Source of the DNA: Spirochaetaceae bacterium
Lineage (GTDB): Bacteria; Spirochaetota; Spirochaetia; Treponematales; Treponemataceae
DNA: 57,873 nt
Assembly: GCA_017936345.1 (NCBI GenBank)
Contig: JAGBFT010000070.1
Location: forward strand, 1 to 57,873
Direction of reading: 5' to 3'
The notes under the pieces are model-generated. The model saw only the letters and a program-made list of their open reading frames with translations, did no database searches and was not told the origin of the DNA. Below are positions 36,194 through 44,473 of this stretch, piece by piece; position 1 is the stretch's first letter; each line of letters opens with the position of its first letter. Both the position numbers and the translations under genes were made by a program.

Positions 36194-36850
36194 ATGGCAG
36201 GGAAAAAAATCAAGGAAAGCAGGAAGGAACGGTCCCAAAAAGACAAGAAAAGGGAAGGTACTGCCAGTAAAAAAGGATTTTTCTTTCGTCTGAGAACAAG
36301 GATTTTTCTCTGGCTCTTGCTTGCCGCAATTGTTCTTGTGTCCGGATTTTTTTTGTGGAGCAAACTGTCGCAGGTTCATACAGAAAACAAGTATGCCCTG
36401 GTTTCCCAAGAATTGCAGCGGTGCTCGGAGTTGACCACCGTTAAATCCACTTACAGTGACATCGTAACAATCAAAAAAACCGCTGTCTTGGGCATGGCAA
36501 AGAGCTACAGCATTGTAAAATTTTCCGGGGTGATTCGTTGTGGAATAGAAAATCTTGGTGATTGCCGTATGTACATCGACGAGGGGGGCAAGGAAATTGT
36601 GCTTAGAATACCTCCTGCCAAGGTTTTGGGAAACGATATCCAAGAGATTGCTGTTTTTGATGAGCAACAGAATATCTTTGTGTCCATTTCTACCCAAGAA
36701 GTACTGGACCAGGTGGAGATTGCCCGGAAAGAAACCCTGCAAAGGCTTTTGGATTCCGGAATCCTGGAGGAATCCGAACAGCAGGCCCGTGTTTTGCTGA
36801 CAACAATCCTCTCCAACATGGGATTCAAAAGAATAAACATCCAGAACTGA
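36194..36850 (+). CDS. DUF4230-family single-span membrane protein
   Basis: Protein of 218 residues. A very basic N-terminus (about 1-35, KKIKESRKERSQKDKK) is followed by one membrane segment (about 37-56, IFLWLLLAAIVLVSGFFLW) and a periplasmic domain that resembles DUF4230 (ELTTVKSTYSDIVTIKK, YSIVKFSGVIRCGIEN, ILSNMGFKRINI). Its role is unknown; the family often carries small extracytoplasmic domains in envelope proteins. AGGAG precedes the ATG, and a TAGAAT at 36170 may be its -10. The opposite strand is open over the whole gene, but the membrane-protein pattern and ribosome site favour this strand. Confidence 0.75.
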   Translation: MAGKKIKESRKERSQKDKKREGTASKKGFFFRLRTRIFLWLLLAAIVLVSGFFLWSKLSQVHTENKYALVSQELQRCSELTTVKSTYSDIVTIKKTAVLGMAKSYSIVKFSGVIRCGIENLGDCRMYIDEGGKEIVLRIPPAKVLGNDIQEIAVFDEQQNIFVSISTQEVLDQVEIARKETLQRLLDSGILEESEQQARVLLTTILSNMGFKRINIQN

Positions 36851-36879
36851 GGAGAGGTAGTCCAACTTATCTCCAAAAC

Positions 36880-36909
36880 TTGACAGCTTCCGTCATTTCC
36901 CATTACAAT
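36880..36909 (+). promoter_or_regulatory. Promoter for the phoH-pgpH-ybeY operon
   Basis: A consensus -35 TTGACA (36880-36885) and TACAAT (36904-36909) with an 18-bp spacer lie 82 bp before the phoH start. Confidence 0.6.
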
Positions 36910-36990
36910 TATGTAATGGTCCCCTGTTGTGATAACCAAGAATCAATGTGGTTGTCCGTTGTTGTTCAGGAGGACTTTTAGTGATTTTTT

Positions 36991-37956
36991 GTGGAAACAT
37001 CGTATACAATAGTTGTGCCGGATCAGGATTTGCTGTCTCGATTATGCGGTACCAATGACAGTAATTTACATCTCATAGAAAAACATCTTGGTGTGTCTGT
37101 ATTCACCCAAGGAAACGAGCTTTCTCTGGGCAAGGCGGATTCTCAGCTTATCAACCAGTTCCAGCACATTGTGGATAGGATCATGGACGAGGCTGCTGCA
37201 GGCTATGACATAGGACCGGATTTGGTGGCTTCCATCCTGCAGCTAAACCAAGATGGTCATAGGCCGGAAGATTATCGTAGCTGTGGCATTGTCATTAGCG
37301 GGGCGGTAAAAAAGGTCTACCCTAAAACCACAAACCAGCTTCAACTTGTACGGGCTCTTCGTTGCAAGGACATGGTGTTTTGTACTGGTCCTGCAGGAAG
37401 TGGAAAGACCTTTCTGATGATGGCAGAGGCCCTGCGCCTGGTGCTGGCAGGACAGGTTCGTTCTCTCATTCTTACCCGTCCAGTGGTAGAAGCGGGGGAA
37501 AGTCTCGGATACCTGCCCGGAGACTTGGAGCAAAAAATCAATCCCTATTTACGTCCCCTCTTTGATGTAATCAACACCCTGTTGCCGCCCGGTTTTGGAA
37601 AAAAGCTTATGGATTCCGGGGTAATAGAGGTGGCCCCCTTGGCCTATATGCGGGGACGTACCTTGAACAATAGTGTTGTCCTCCTGGATGAGGCTCAAAA
37701 TACAACTAGGGAACAGATGAAAATGTTCCTCACCCGAATGGGAGAAGGGTCAAAGGTTTTTATAACTGGAGACATCACACAAATCGATTTGCCACGTAGA
37801 ACCCCTTCCGGGTTGGTTCATTGTCTGGAAATATTAAAGGATATTCCTGAAATTGGTATGATACAGCTGGAAGCAAGGGACGTGGTACGAAATGAGTTGG
37901 TAAGGAAAATTGTACAAGCGTATGAAATCAACAAAATCAAAGAAGACTCAGAATAA
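36991..37956 (+). CDS. phoH: PhoH-like ATPase
   Basis: Cytoplasmic P-loop ATPase of 321 residues, tied by context to RNA metabolism through its usual partner YbeY. Walker A reads CTGPAGSGKTFLMMAEAL and Walker B VVLLDEAQNTTREQMKMFL, with FITGDITQIDLP as sensor. The only possible start in frame is GTG at 36991, because a stop lies at 36982. The AGGAGG at 36968-36973 is 17 bases away, an unusually long spacing. The HD-domain gene starts inside its 3' end. Confidence 0.92.
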   Translation: METSYTIVVPDQDLLSRLCGTNDSNLHLIEKHLGVSVFTQGNELSLGKADSQLINQFQHIVDRIMDEAAAGYDIGPDLVASILQLNQDGHRPEDYRSCGIVISGAVKKVYPKTTNQLQLVRALRCKDMVFCTGPAGSGKTFLMMAEALRLVLAGQVRSLILTRPVVEAGESLGYLPGDLEQKINPYLRPLFDVINTLLPPGFGKKLMDSGVIEVAPLAYMRGRTLNNSVVLLDEAQNTTREQMKMFLTRMGEGSKVFITGDITQIDLPRRTPSGLVHCLEILKDIPEIGMIQLEARDVVRNELVRKIVQAYEINKIKEDSE

Positions 37957-39619
37957 TATTCATTATATCAAGAATTCCATCCAAGAAACACTTTCAAAGA
38001 ATTATGGTATTCTCATCGTGTTTATCCTTGCCTTGGCCTCTTGCATCTTTGTATCATTTTTTGTCATTTCATCTTCCGAGACTGTATTCTCTTACACTGT
38101 CTCAGACTTTGAGGTGGGGCAGATTGCAGACAAAACCATTATTTCGGATGTAAGTTTACCTCCAGATGCTCACCATCCGATTTCCGTTGAGGCGGGAGAA
38201 AAAGTGATTCGCAAGGGCTTTCCGGTTACGGAGATGGGGTTGGCAAAGCTGGAAAAGTTGGCTGATGCGCCGGAATACATTGACTACGAGTCATTTACCG
38301 ACGGAATTCTGTATTTGATGTTGCTTTCAATGCTGACCTTCTTCCTCTTCAATCCAATCATTTGTGACAAGGCTGTCTCCCTCAAGGAAGCAGTTCTTTT
38401 GGCAGTGTTCTTTGTGGCAAATTATACCTTGGCAGGGTTTAGTACCCTCATTCCGCTTTTTTCTTCATCCTATAAACTGTCTTTTATCATTCCCAGTACC
38501 TTCTTTGTGTTGATAGTGGTGGTGCTTTTTGGAGAAAAGCATGGTGTTTTCTTTTCCTTTATCCTCGCCCTGGGCGTTCTCAATGCCCGCCAGGACAATA
38601 TAATCTCCTGTCTCTTCATCCTGGCATCCTGTCTTGCCGCAGCACGAATGATGAGAAATATTACCCGCCGTATTGATATGGTGGTGGTTTCTCTCCTGGT
38701 TGCCCTTTTTAACATAGTTTTTATGCTCACCTTGAAAATTATTTTCTTGCCCACCCTCACAAACACTGTTTTTACCTTGCTGATAGTTGCCCTCAATGGC
38801 TTTATCTCAGGCATTCTTGCCCTTGGATTCCTTACACCCTTGGAGCACCTTTTGAACACAGCCTCCACCTTCCGTCTCATGGAATTGGGTGACACCCGCA
38901 ACCATATGCTGGAAACCTTGAATACCAAGGCTCGGGGAACCTATAGTCACTCCATTATGGTGGCGGAGTTGGCAGAAAAGGCTTGTAGGGCCATTGGAGC
39001 CAACGACCGTCTGGCACGTGTTGGCGCCCTGTATCACGACATTGGCAAGATGGACCAGAGTGAATACTTTGTAGAAAACCAAATTGTGGGTATAAACAAG
39101 CATGATGGACTTAAACCCAGTATGTCTGCCTCCATTTTGCGGGGTCACCTCAAAAAAGGTATTGAAAAGGCAGAGCAGATGCGTCTTCCACAAGAAGTTA
39201 TTGATATCATTGCGGAGCATCACGGAAATGGAACCATCTATGGATTTTATGCCAAGGCCAAGGAATTGGATCCCACTGTTTCTCCAGAAGATTTTTCTTA
39301 TCCAGGAAATCCCCCTACATCAAAGGAATCTGCGGTAGTAATGCTGGCAGACACTGTAGAAGCTGCCTGCCATACCCTGGATGAACATTCGGTTTCCCGT
39401 CTGGAAAAATTCATCCATCAGTTGATTAACGATAAGGTAAGTCGTGGTCAAATGGACAATGCCAACATTACCTTCAGAGAATTGGCTACCATAGAGGATG
39501 CCTTCCTGGATGTATTGGTGGGATATTATCACTCCCGCATCAAGTACCCGAATCAAAAGGACCCTGATGATAAGGATGCTGAGCAGGACCCAAAGACAGA
39601 AGAGAAGGCTGCCACATGA
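37922..39619 (+). CDS. pgpH: PgpH-like membrane HD-domain phosphohydrolase
   Basis: Likely cyclic-di-AMP phosphodiesterase in the inner membrane, 565 residues from ATG 37922. After a first membrane segment (about 25-47) there is an extracytoplasmic part with FEVGQIADKTIISDVSLP. About seven membrane segments follow, then the cytoplasmic HD domain with TYSHSIMVAELAE, LYHDIGKMDQSEYFVENQ and IIAEHHGNGTI. The extracytoplasmic region is short (about 90 residues) compared with typical PgpH, so total length is about 130 residues below Listeria PgpH. A TTG four codons upstream is an alternative start. Overlaps phoH by 35 bp and is coupled to ybeY. Confidence 0.87.
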   Translation: MKSTKSKKTQNNIHYIKNSIQETLSKNYGILIVFILALASCIFVSFFVISSSETVFSYTVSDFEVGQIADKTIISDVSLPPDAHHPISVEAGEKVIRKGFPVTEMGLAKLEKLADAPEYIDYESFTDGILYLMLLSMLTFFLFNPIICDKAVSLKEAVLLAVFFVANYTLAGFSTLIPLFSSSYKLSFIIPSTFFVLIVVVLFGEKHGVFFSFILALGVLNARQDNIISCLFILASCLAAARMMRNITRRIDMVVVSLLVALFNIVFMLTLKIIFLPTLTNTVFTLLIVALNGFISGILALGFLTPLEHLLNTASTFRLMELGDTRNHMLETLNTKARGTYSHSIMVAELAEKACRAIGANDRLARVGALYHDIGKMDQSEYFVENQIVGINKHDGLKPSMSASILRGHLKKGIEKAEQMRLPQEVIDIIAEHHGNGTIYGFYAKAKELDPTVSPEDFSYPGNPPTSKESAVVMLADTVEAACHTLDEHSVSRLEKFIHQLINDKVSRGQMDNANITFRELATIEDAFLDVLVGYYHSRIKYPNQKDPDDKDAEQDPKTEEKAAT

Positions 39620-40146
39620 GTTTGTCAACTACAGAATTTAACCCTGAGTCATGCAGTGTTCCCAGTAATTCCAGCAATCGTATAGAGGTTGCTTGCCATG
39701 AGGATGTGGAAAACGAACCTCTGTGGCTTGCCAAGATTGAGCCATTTTTAGAAGGTGTGCTCAAAAAACTAGGACTTTCTGGTTGGGAGCTTTCTATACT
39801 CTTTTGTGGGGATGGCTTTATCCAGGAGCTGAATAAAAATTATCGTAATCTTGATATGCCTACCGATGTTTTATCCTTTGAGTCGGGTTCTGTTTATCGT
39901 GACGAGGAGGATGTACAGTGGTTTTCTGCTGGGGATATTGTCATTAGTTTGGATACATTGGTTAAAAACGCCGGGGAGTTTGACGTAAGTGAGGATCAGG
40001 AGCTAAAGCGACTGTTGATTCACGGGATTTTACACCTTTCCGGCATGGATCACAGCGACAACTCTCCAGACCAACCGATGCTGCAGCTTCAGGAAGTAAT
40101 TTTGAAGGATTTTGCATCTAAAAATGATATAATTATAGAGAAATAA
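39616..40146 (+). CDS. ybeY: Endoribonuclease YbeY
   Basis: Zinc-dependent endoribonuclease needed for 16S rRNA 3'-end maturation and ribosome quality control. It has 176 residues. The zinc site is the family signature HGILHLSGMDHSD, and NLDMPTDVLSFES is the conserved upstream motif. The start overlaps the previous stop as ATGA. An N-terminal extension of about 30 residues before the family core is unusual; the true start may lie further in. Confidence 0.92.
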   Translation: MSLSTTEFNPESCSVPSNSSNRIEVACHEDVENEPLWLAKIEPFLEGVLKKLGLSGWELSILFCGDGFIQELNKNYRNLDMPTDVLSFESGSVYRDEEDVQWFSAGDIVISLDTLVKNAGEFDVSEDQELKRLLIHGILHLSGMDHSDNSPDQPMLQLQEVILKDFASKNDIIIEK

Positions 40147-40163
40147 AGCCGAAGGATAAAATA

Positions 40164-40982
40164 ATGGGATTATTTAGTACATTCAGACGAAGGAACAAGG
40201 GTGGTCATCACGACTCTCATAATCTGGAACATAATCGTGGTGGAGAGGCGGTGTCTGAGCAGCAACAGCTTAATGAAGAAAAACGTGATATGATTCGTGG
40301 AATTGAGGAGTTGGCTGAAACTTCTGTAAAGGAAGTGATGATTCCTCGTATTGACGTGGATTTTCTTAGTTGCAGCACACCCCAGGAAGAGCTTTTGGAG
40401 AAGATTGCAGAAAGCGGACATTCCCGTTTTCCTGTATACAGTGAGTCCATCGACAACGTTATCGGAGTTTTGTACGTAAAAGATTTGATTGCAGCCTTTG
40501 CCCGCCACGAAACAGTGGATTTGGAAAAACATAGTCGCAAGGCCTTTTTTGTACCTGAATCCAAGCGCATCGACAGCTTGCTCCGAGAGTTTAAAAGACG
40601 TCATGTTCACATTGCCATTGCGATAGATGAATATGGAGGGGTTTCTGGTATTGTCTGCATGGAAGACATTATCGAGGAGATTGTAGGTGACATTCAAGAT
40701 GAGTTTGACAACGAGCGGGAGGATGTGATTCCTTTGGGAGATAATATCTGGCTTTGCGATGCTCGAGCCAATCTCGACAATTTGAATGAGACTATGGGGT
40801 TTGATTTCCCCAATGAGGAATTTGATACCCTTGGTGGTTTTGTTTTCGATTTGTTCGGAAAGATTCCTGTAAAATATGAGAAAGTATCCTGGCAAAACTA
40901 TGATTTTATTGTCCAGGATATGGAAGGTCATCGAGTTAACGTCATTAAGTTGATTCGCCATGTTGGAGACACAGAAGAATGA
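40164..40982 (+). CDS. CorC/HlyC-family CBS-domain protein
   Basis: Cytoplasmic protein of 272 residues with a CBS-domain pair and a C-terminal CorC_HlyC domain. Motifs: VKEVMIPRIDVDFLSC, HSRFPVYSESIDNVIGVLYV, VHIAIAIDEYGGVSGIVCME and FDTLGGFVFDLFGKIP. No DUF21 membrane part is present, so it is the short CorC type, which in other bacteria is linked to Mg/Co handling and is commonly encoded next to ybeY. GAAGGA precedes the ATG. Confidence 0.88.
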   Translation: MGLFSTFRRRNKGGHHDSHNLEHNRGGEAVSEQQQLNEEKRDMIRGIEELAETSVKEVMIPRIDVDFLSCSTPQEELLEKIAESGHSRFPVYSESIDNVIGVLYVKDLIAAFARHETVDLEKHSRKAFFVPESKRIDSLLREFKRRHVHIAIAIDEYGGVSGIVCMEDIIEEIVGDIQDEFDNEREDVIPLGDNIWLCDARANLDNLNETMGFDFPNEEFDTLGGFVFDLFGKIPVKYEKVSWQNYDFIVQDMEGHRVNVIKLIRHVGDTEE

Positions 40983-43150
40983 AAATGTTTTTTTCCAGTA
41001 GAACCAGCGGTATCCATGAGGAAGGAAGGGTGAGAGTTGCCCGCTTACTGGTGGTTGCTGTTCTTGGCTTTTTCTCAGCAAATCTCTTTGCCCAAAATTT
41101 TTCCCCTAGCCAATCTTTAACAGCCCCCCAGTGGTATCAGAAAGGACAGGATGCCCAAAGTGCTGCTGACTGGTATACTGCGATAGAATGCTATCAGGAG
41201 GCTGTTCGTCTAAATAGTGCTTACGGAGATGCCTGGTATGCCTTGGCAGAATGTAGTTATGCCCTTAATGAGCATTCCCTTGCCCTTACTTATCTGGAAT
41301 CAGCATCAAAATACTCGAGGGATAAGACAGAAATTTTAAATCTGACAGGATTTTGCTACCTGGGACTCAACAAGATTCAGGAAGCCCAAACCCTGTTCAA
41401 TCAGGTTCTGTCATCATACCCCAACAACATAGAAGCACGATTTGGTTTGGCCCAGCTGGATATTTTGGCTGGCCGTCTCACCGGGGCTGAAAACCGCTAC
41501 ATTGATGCGCTCAAGCGGCAGCAATCCAATAGGAATGCCTTGCTGGCTGTGGCGCTTGTGTCCCAGGAAATGGGCAAGACCGCAGAGGCTCAAAATTATA
41601 TCCAGCAGGCTCTTAGGTATCACAGTAAGGATGAGGAGGTTCAGTACATTGCTGGTTGGATTTCTTTTTTGAACCAAGATTATAATGATACAGAGTACCG
41701 TGTTCGCACTTCCATCAATCTGAATCCGGAATATGATAAGTCTTATGAGCTTTTGGCTACAGTATTGTATCAGCAGGGACGTTATCAAGAAGCTATTGAT
41801 ATCAGCGATTACCGAATAAATCGAAATAGACAGGCCTCTACTGCCTGGTATCTAAAGGGATGTTCCCTGAAAATGATGGGAAGAATGGAAGAGGCCTATA
41901 GTGTCCTCAAACAGGGATTGGACATAACACCACAAGATGAGGTTATGAGAACTGCCTTGGAGCAGGTTGTTCTTGAAGCCTTTGATGTGGAAGACAGCCG
42001 CAGAAACCAGTGGGCCCAGTATCACATTGCCAAGGCTCGGGAACATGAAAAGCGGTACGAGGCTCCCCAGGCAGAATTTGAATATAAACAGGCTCTACGA
42101 CTGGATCCATTGGACACAGAAGCCCGTACATCCTATGCCAATATGCTGGATAGAAAGGGGCAGCAAGAGCTGTATCTTGAACAGCTGAACTTTATTAGTT
42201 CAATTCAGCCTGTTTCCGTTAGGGTTGAGGACACCATCGAAGCATACAAGTCATTGCTTTCTGATAACCTGGCAAGCAGATGGGGTGTTGATCCCTTCTA
42301 TCTGGATAAAACCCGCTGGTTCGTTGGTTTATATCCCTATGGTACACCACCTCAGCTGCTTCACGCAGATGCAAGTGTGGTGACTGTCCGTGCCATTGAA
42401 AATTATTTTTTAGGTACTGCTGCAATTGAGGCAACATCTTATCCCTATGCCGTTACCTATTCAGAGGCCTTCCGTCACGCTCGTAACTCCAACCAAGATT
42501 ACTTTATTTTGCTGGAGTATCAGGAGACTGAACGGGAATTATTGTTGAAGGGAACTGTCTTCTCTGGTCGCAATGGTGTAGAGGTTGATTCATTTAATAT
42601 TTACAGGACTGGCAACGATAGATTTGCCAGCGCTCTCCGTCACCTGTGTACTACTGTTTCGCAAATGCTGCCTACAAGAGGTCTTGTAATTGACCGAAGT
42701 GCAGATGATGTACTGGTGGATCTTGGTTCCACTGATGGTGTAAAAAACGGAGACGTGCTGACGGTAATCAAGGCTGGTCAGATACGAACTCCAGACAATA
42801 CCTTGGGATTGGAGTATTCTGAGAACGACATTTTAGGAACAATTGCCCTGACTGAGGTAAGTGAGTCTGTATCTCAGGGTCGCTATTCTCGGGCTGGCTT
42901 CTACGACAGGATGAACATCAAGGACGAGGTGATTATCGTTCCTGCTCCGGCTACAGAAGATACAGCAGCTGCCACTGGTGAGGGAAATACCGAGAATTCC
43001 ACTGCAAGCAACCAGCAGGCAGCGGCTCTTCCCTCCGATGAGGGCTCTCAGATATTGCAGAAGAGAATTACCCCTACAGCAGAAGAAATTACTGGTAGTG
43101 AGTATCCAGTGCTTTCACGGATGCTGCAGGAAATTTACGTTATACAATAA
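40979..43150 (+). CDS. Secreted TPR-repeat protein
   Basis: Protein of 723 residues with an N-terminal signal peptide (hydrophobic at about 20-37, LLVVAVLGFFSANLFAQ). About nine or ten tetratricopeptide repeats lie between residues 50 and 400 (for example AWYALAECSYALNEHSLALT, ALRLDPLDTEARTSYANMLD). The C-terminal third is a different domain (DVLVDLGSTDGVKNGDVLTV) reminiscent of outer-membrane-associated folds. It probably acts as a periplasmic scaffold or lipoprotein-handling factor. The start overlaps the preceding stop (ATGA), making it the last gene of the operon. Convergent with the next gene, which also has a TPR-like C-terminus. Confidence 0.8.
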   Translation: MKMFFSSRTSGIHEEGRVRVARLLVVAVLGFFSANLFAQNFSPSQSLTAPQWYQKGQDAQSAADWYTAIECYQEAVRLNSAYGDAWYALAECSYALNEHSLALTYLESASKYSRDKTEILNLTGFCYLGLNKIQEAQTLFNQVLSSYPNNIEARFGLAQLDILAGRLTGAENRYIDALKRQQSNRNALLAVALVSQEMGKTAEAQNYIQQALRYHSKDEEVQYIAGWISFLNQDYNDTEYRVRTSINLNPEYDKSYELLATVLYQQGRYQEAIDISDYRINRNRQASTAWYLKGCSLKMMGRMEEAYSVLKQGLDITPQDEVMRTALEQVVLEAFDVEDSRRNQWAQYHIAKAREHEKRYEAPQAEFEYKQALRLDPLDTEARTSYANMLDRKGQQELYLEQLNFISSIQPVSVRVEDTIEAYKSLLSDNLASRWGVDPFYLDKTRWFVGLYPYGTPPQLLHADASVVTVRAIENYFLGTAAIEATSYPYAVTYSEAFRHARNSNQDYFILLEYQETERELLLKGTVFSGRNGVEVDSFNIYRTGNDRFASALRHLCTTVSQMLPTRGLVIDRSADDVLVDLGSTDGVKNGDVLTVIKAGQIRTPDNTLGLEYSENDILGTIALTEVSESVSQGRYSRAGFYDRMNIKDEVIIVPAPATEDTAAATGEGNTENSTASNQQAAALPSDEGSQILQKRITPTAEEITGSEYPVLSRMLQEIYVIQ

Positions 43151-43152
43151 GC

Positions 43153-44073
43153 TCATTCAACAACCGGCAGCTGGTATCCGTCAAGGGCTGCCTGAATCCA
43201 GCGAATGGTCAAGTCTGGATACCTGTCCTGCACCGCCAAAAAGCAGGACAGGGCTTGTTGGTGCTTTCCTTGATACAGCAAGGCCTCTCCCAAATAAAAG
43301 GTAGCCCTATCGATGGCATCCTGAGAGTGGTTGATGCTCAAAAAATCTCGTAGAGAATTTTCTGCAAGCCCATATTCTCCAGCCATAAATTGAGTGGTAA
43401 TGATTTCCTGTAAAATAAAATCTTCTCCCACATTTTCTGCCTCTTGTTCCTGACGGAAAAAAAACGGAGCAGGTAAGTCACTTGCCCTTGTTTTTTTTCC
43501 AAGTTTTTCTGCATAAGCTTCTCTTTGTCTTCGTTCGGGATCAACAGAAAAATTATTTGTCTTGGACTGCTGCAAGGGTAATTTCAGATAGGGAAGGGGA
43601 GTGTTTCTCATACCCGTAGCAGCATTTGGCTTTTCTTTAACCCTCTCACTTGCCAAGTCCTGGGAGGCCAGGGTTTTGGGAAGAAGCTTGGCCCCCACTA
43701 CCGTAGTATTGCTTGCAGGAACCAGGAGGGCTTTCTCATTGTTTTCTGAAGAAGCAATGAGAACTGTGTAGTAAAAGGTGGTATTCTTGTTAGGTGTGTC
43801 TACATAGGAAGTTGTATTGTAAGGCAAGCTTGCTATGGATGTCATTTCATCTAAAGAAATACTGCCTGCCCTCTGTTGCTCCCCGCGATACACAAGAAGT
43901 GAAAACTGGGAGCTATCTATATCTTCTGATAGTGGTGGTAACTGCCAAGTGATTTCTATTTCACTGCTGTTGAGCGGCGTTGCTTGAATATTGAAAACCA
44001 TTAATCGGGAATCCTGTGAAACAGCAAAGGAAAGGGACAAAAAAGAGATAATTATCAAAAAAAATTTCTTCAT
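43153..44073 (-). CDS. Secreted protein with fibronectin-III-like and TPR-like parts
   Basis: Protein of 306 residues with a signal peptide (MKKFFLIIISFLSLSFAVSQ). Residues about 25-115 resemble a fibronectin type III domain (EIEITWQLPPL, TTSYVDTPNKNTTFYYTVLI). The C-terminal 80 residues look like two TPR units (AEYLG-type helices: EYGLAENSLRDFLSINHSQ, ATFYLGEALLYQGKHQQAL). It is expected in the periplasm or on the surface. No specific role is known. Its stop is two bases from the stop of the convergent TPR gene, so the two share no intergenic terminator. Confidence 0.65.
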   Translation of the reverse strand: MKKFFLIIISFLSLSFAVSQDSRLMVFNIQATPLNSSEIEITWQLPPLSEDIDSSQFSLLVYRGEQQRAGSISLDEMTSIASLPYNTTSYVDTPNKNTTFYYTVLIASSENNEKALLVPASNTTVVGAKLLPKTLASQDLASERVKEKPNAATGMRNTPLPYLKLPLQQSKTNNFSVDPERRQREAYAEKLGKKTRASDLPAPFFFRQEQEAENVGEDFILQEIITTQFMAGEYGLAENSLRDFLSINHSQDAIDRATFYLGEALLYQGKHQQALSCFLAVQDRYPDLTIRWIQAALDGYQLPVVE

Positions 44074-44115
44074 TACTATATATTGCGTTAAAATATATTT
44101 TTTTTCAAGGGTACT

Positions 44116-44448
44116 ATGGACAATTGTTTTAGTTTATTTTATTCTAGAGATATGTTTGTTTCTGTCGTTTTAGATCCCAGTTCAATGGATTCAGCCAAGG
44201 CACTGGCTTCAGTCCTCATACATTTTAGGTTTAAGAAGGTACAGAGGGCTTGTTGGGAGCATTCTTCTCTTTCCAAGGAATCATTGGTTCTCCTAAAAAA
44301 AGAAATTGACCGTGTAACTGACTATTACGATATCGTTAGACTGTATCAGTATCCAGTTCAAGAATGTTTATGTCTTACAGAGCTTGCAAAAAAAAGATGG
44401 AAACGCTGTTTACTCAAGGGAACTCAACTGCGTTCCTCTAATTTATAG
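44116..44448 (+). CDS. Stand-alone Cas2-like protein
   Basis: Protein of 110 residues (98 if it starts at ATG 44152). The order of elements fits the Cas2 ferredoxin-like fold: first strand MFVSVVLDP, with an Asp where Cas2 has its conserved Asp; a helix; second strand FKKVQRACWEH; a helix; and third strand YYDIVRLYQYPV. There is no cas1 and no CRISPR array in the window. The AAGGGT five bases before ATG 44116 supports the longer form, whereas the fold suggests the shorter. It is 25 bp upstream of prfB and probably co-transcribed. A role in RNA or DNA binding is inference. Confidence 0.5.
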   Translation: MDNCFSLFYSRDMFVSVVLDPSSMDSAKALASVLIHFRFKKVQRACWEHSSLSKESLVLLKKEIDRVTDYYDIVRLYQYPVQECLCLTELAKKRWKRCLLKGTQLRSSNL

Positions 44449-44473
44449 CAATTAATTTACAAGGGAATATTTT

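Noticed and set aside
36155-36865. Minus-strand open frame of 236 codons covering the DUF4230 gene
   Set aside because: The plus strand has a ribosome site, membrane anchor and family pattern; the antisense product resembles nothing and would start inside the phoH leader.
40170-41081. Minus-strand open frame of 303 codons across the CorC-like gene
   Set aside because: Shadow of a clear CBS/CorC coding sequence; no ribosome site or motifs.
44116-44448. CRISPR-Cas system suggested by the Cas2-like protein
   Set aside because: No cas1 or other cas gene and no regularly spaced repeats are present anywhere in the window.
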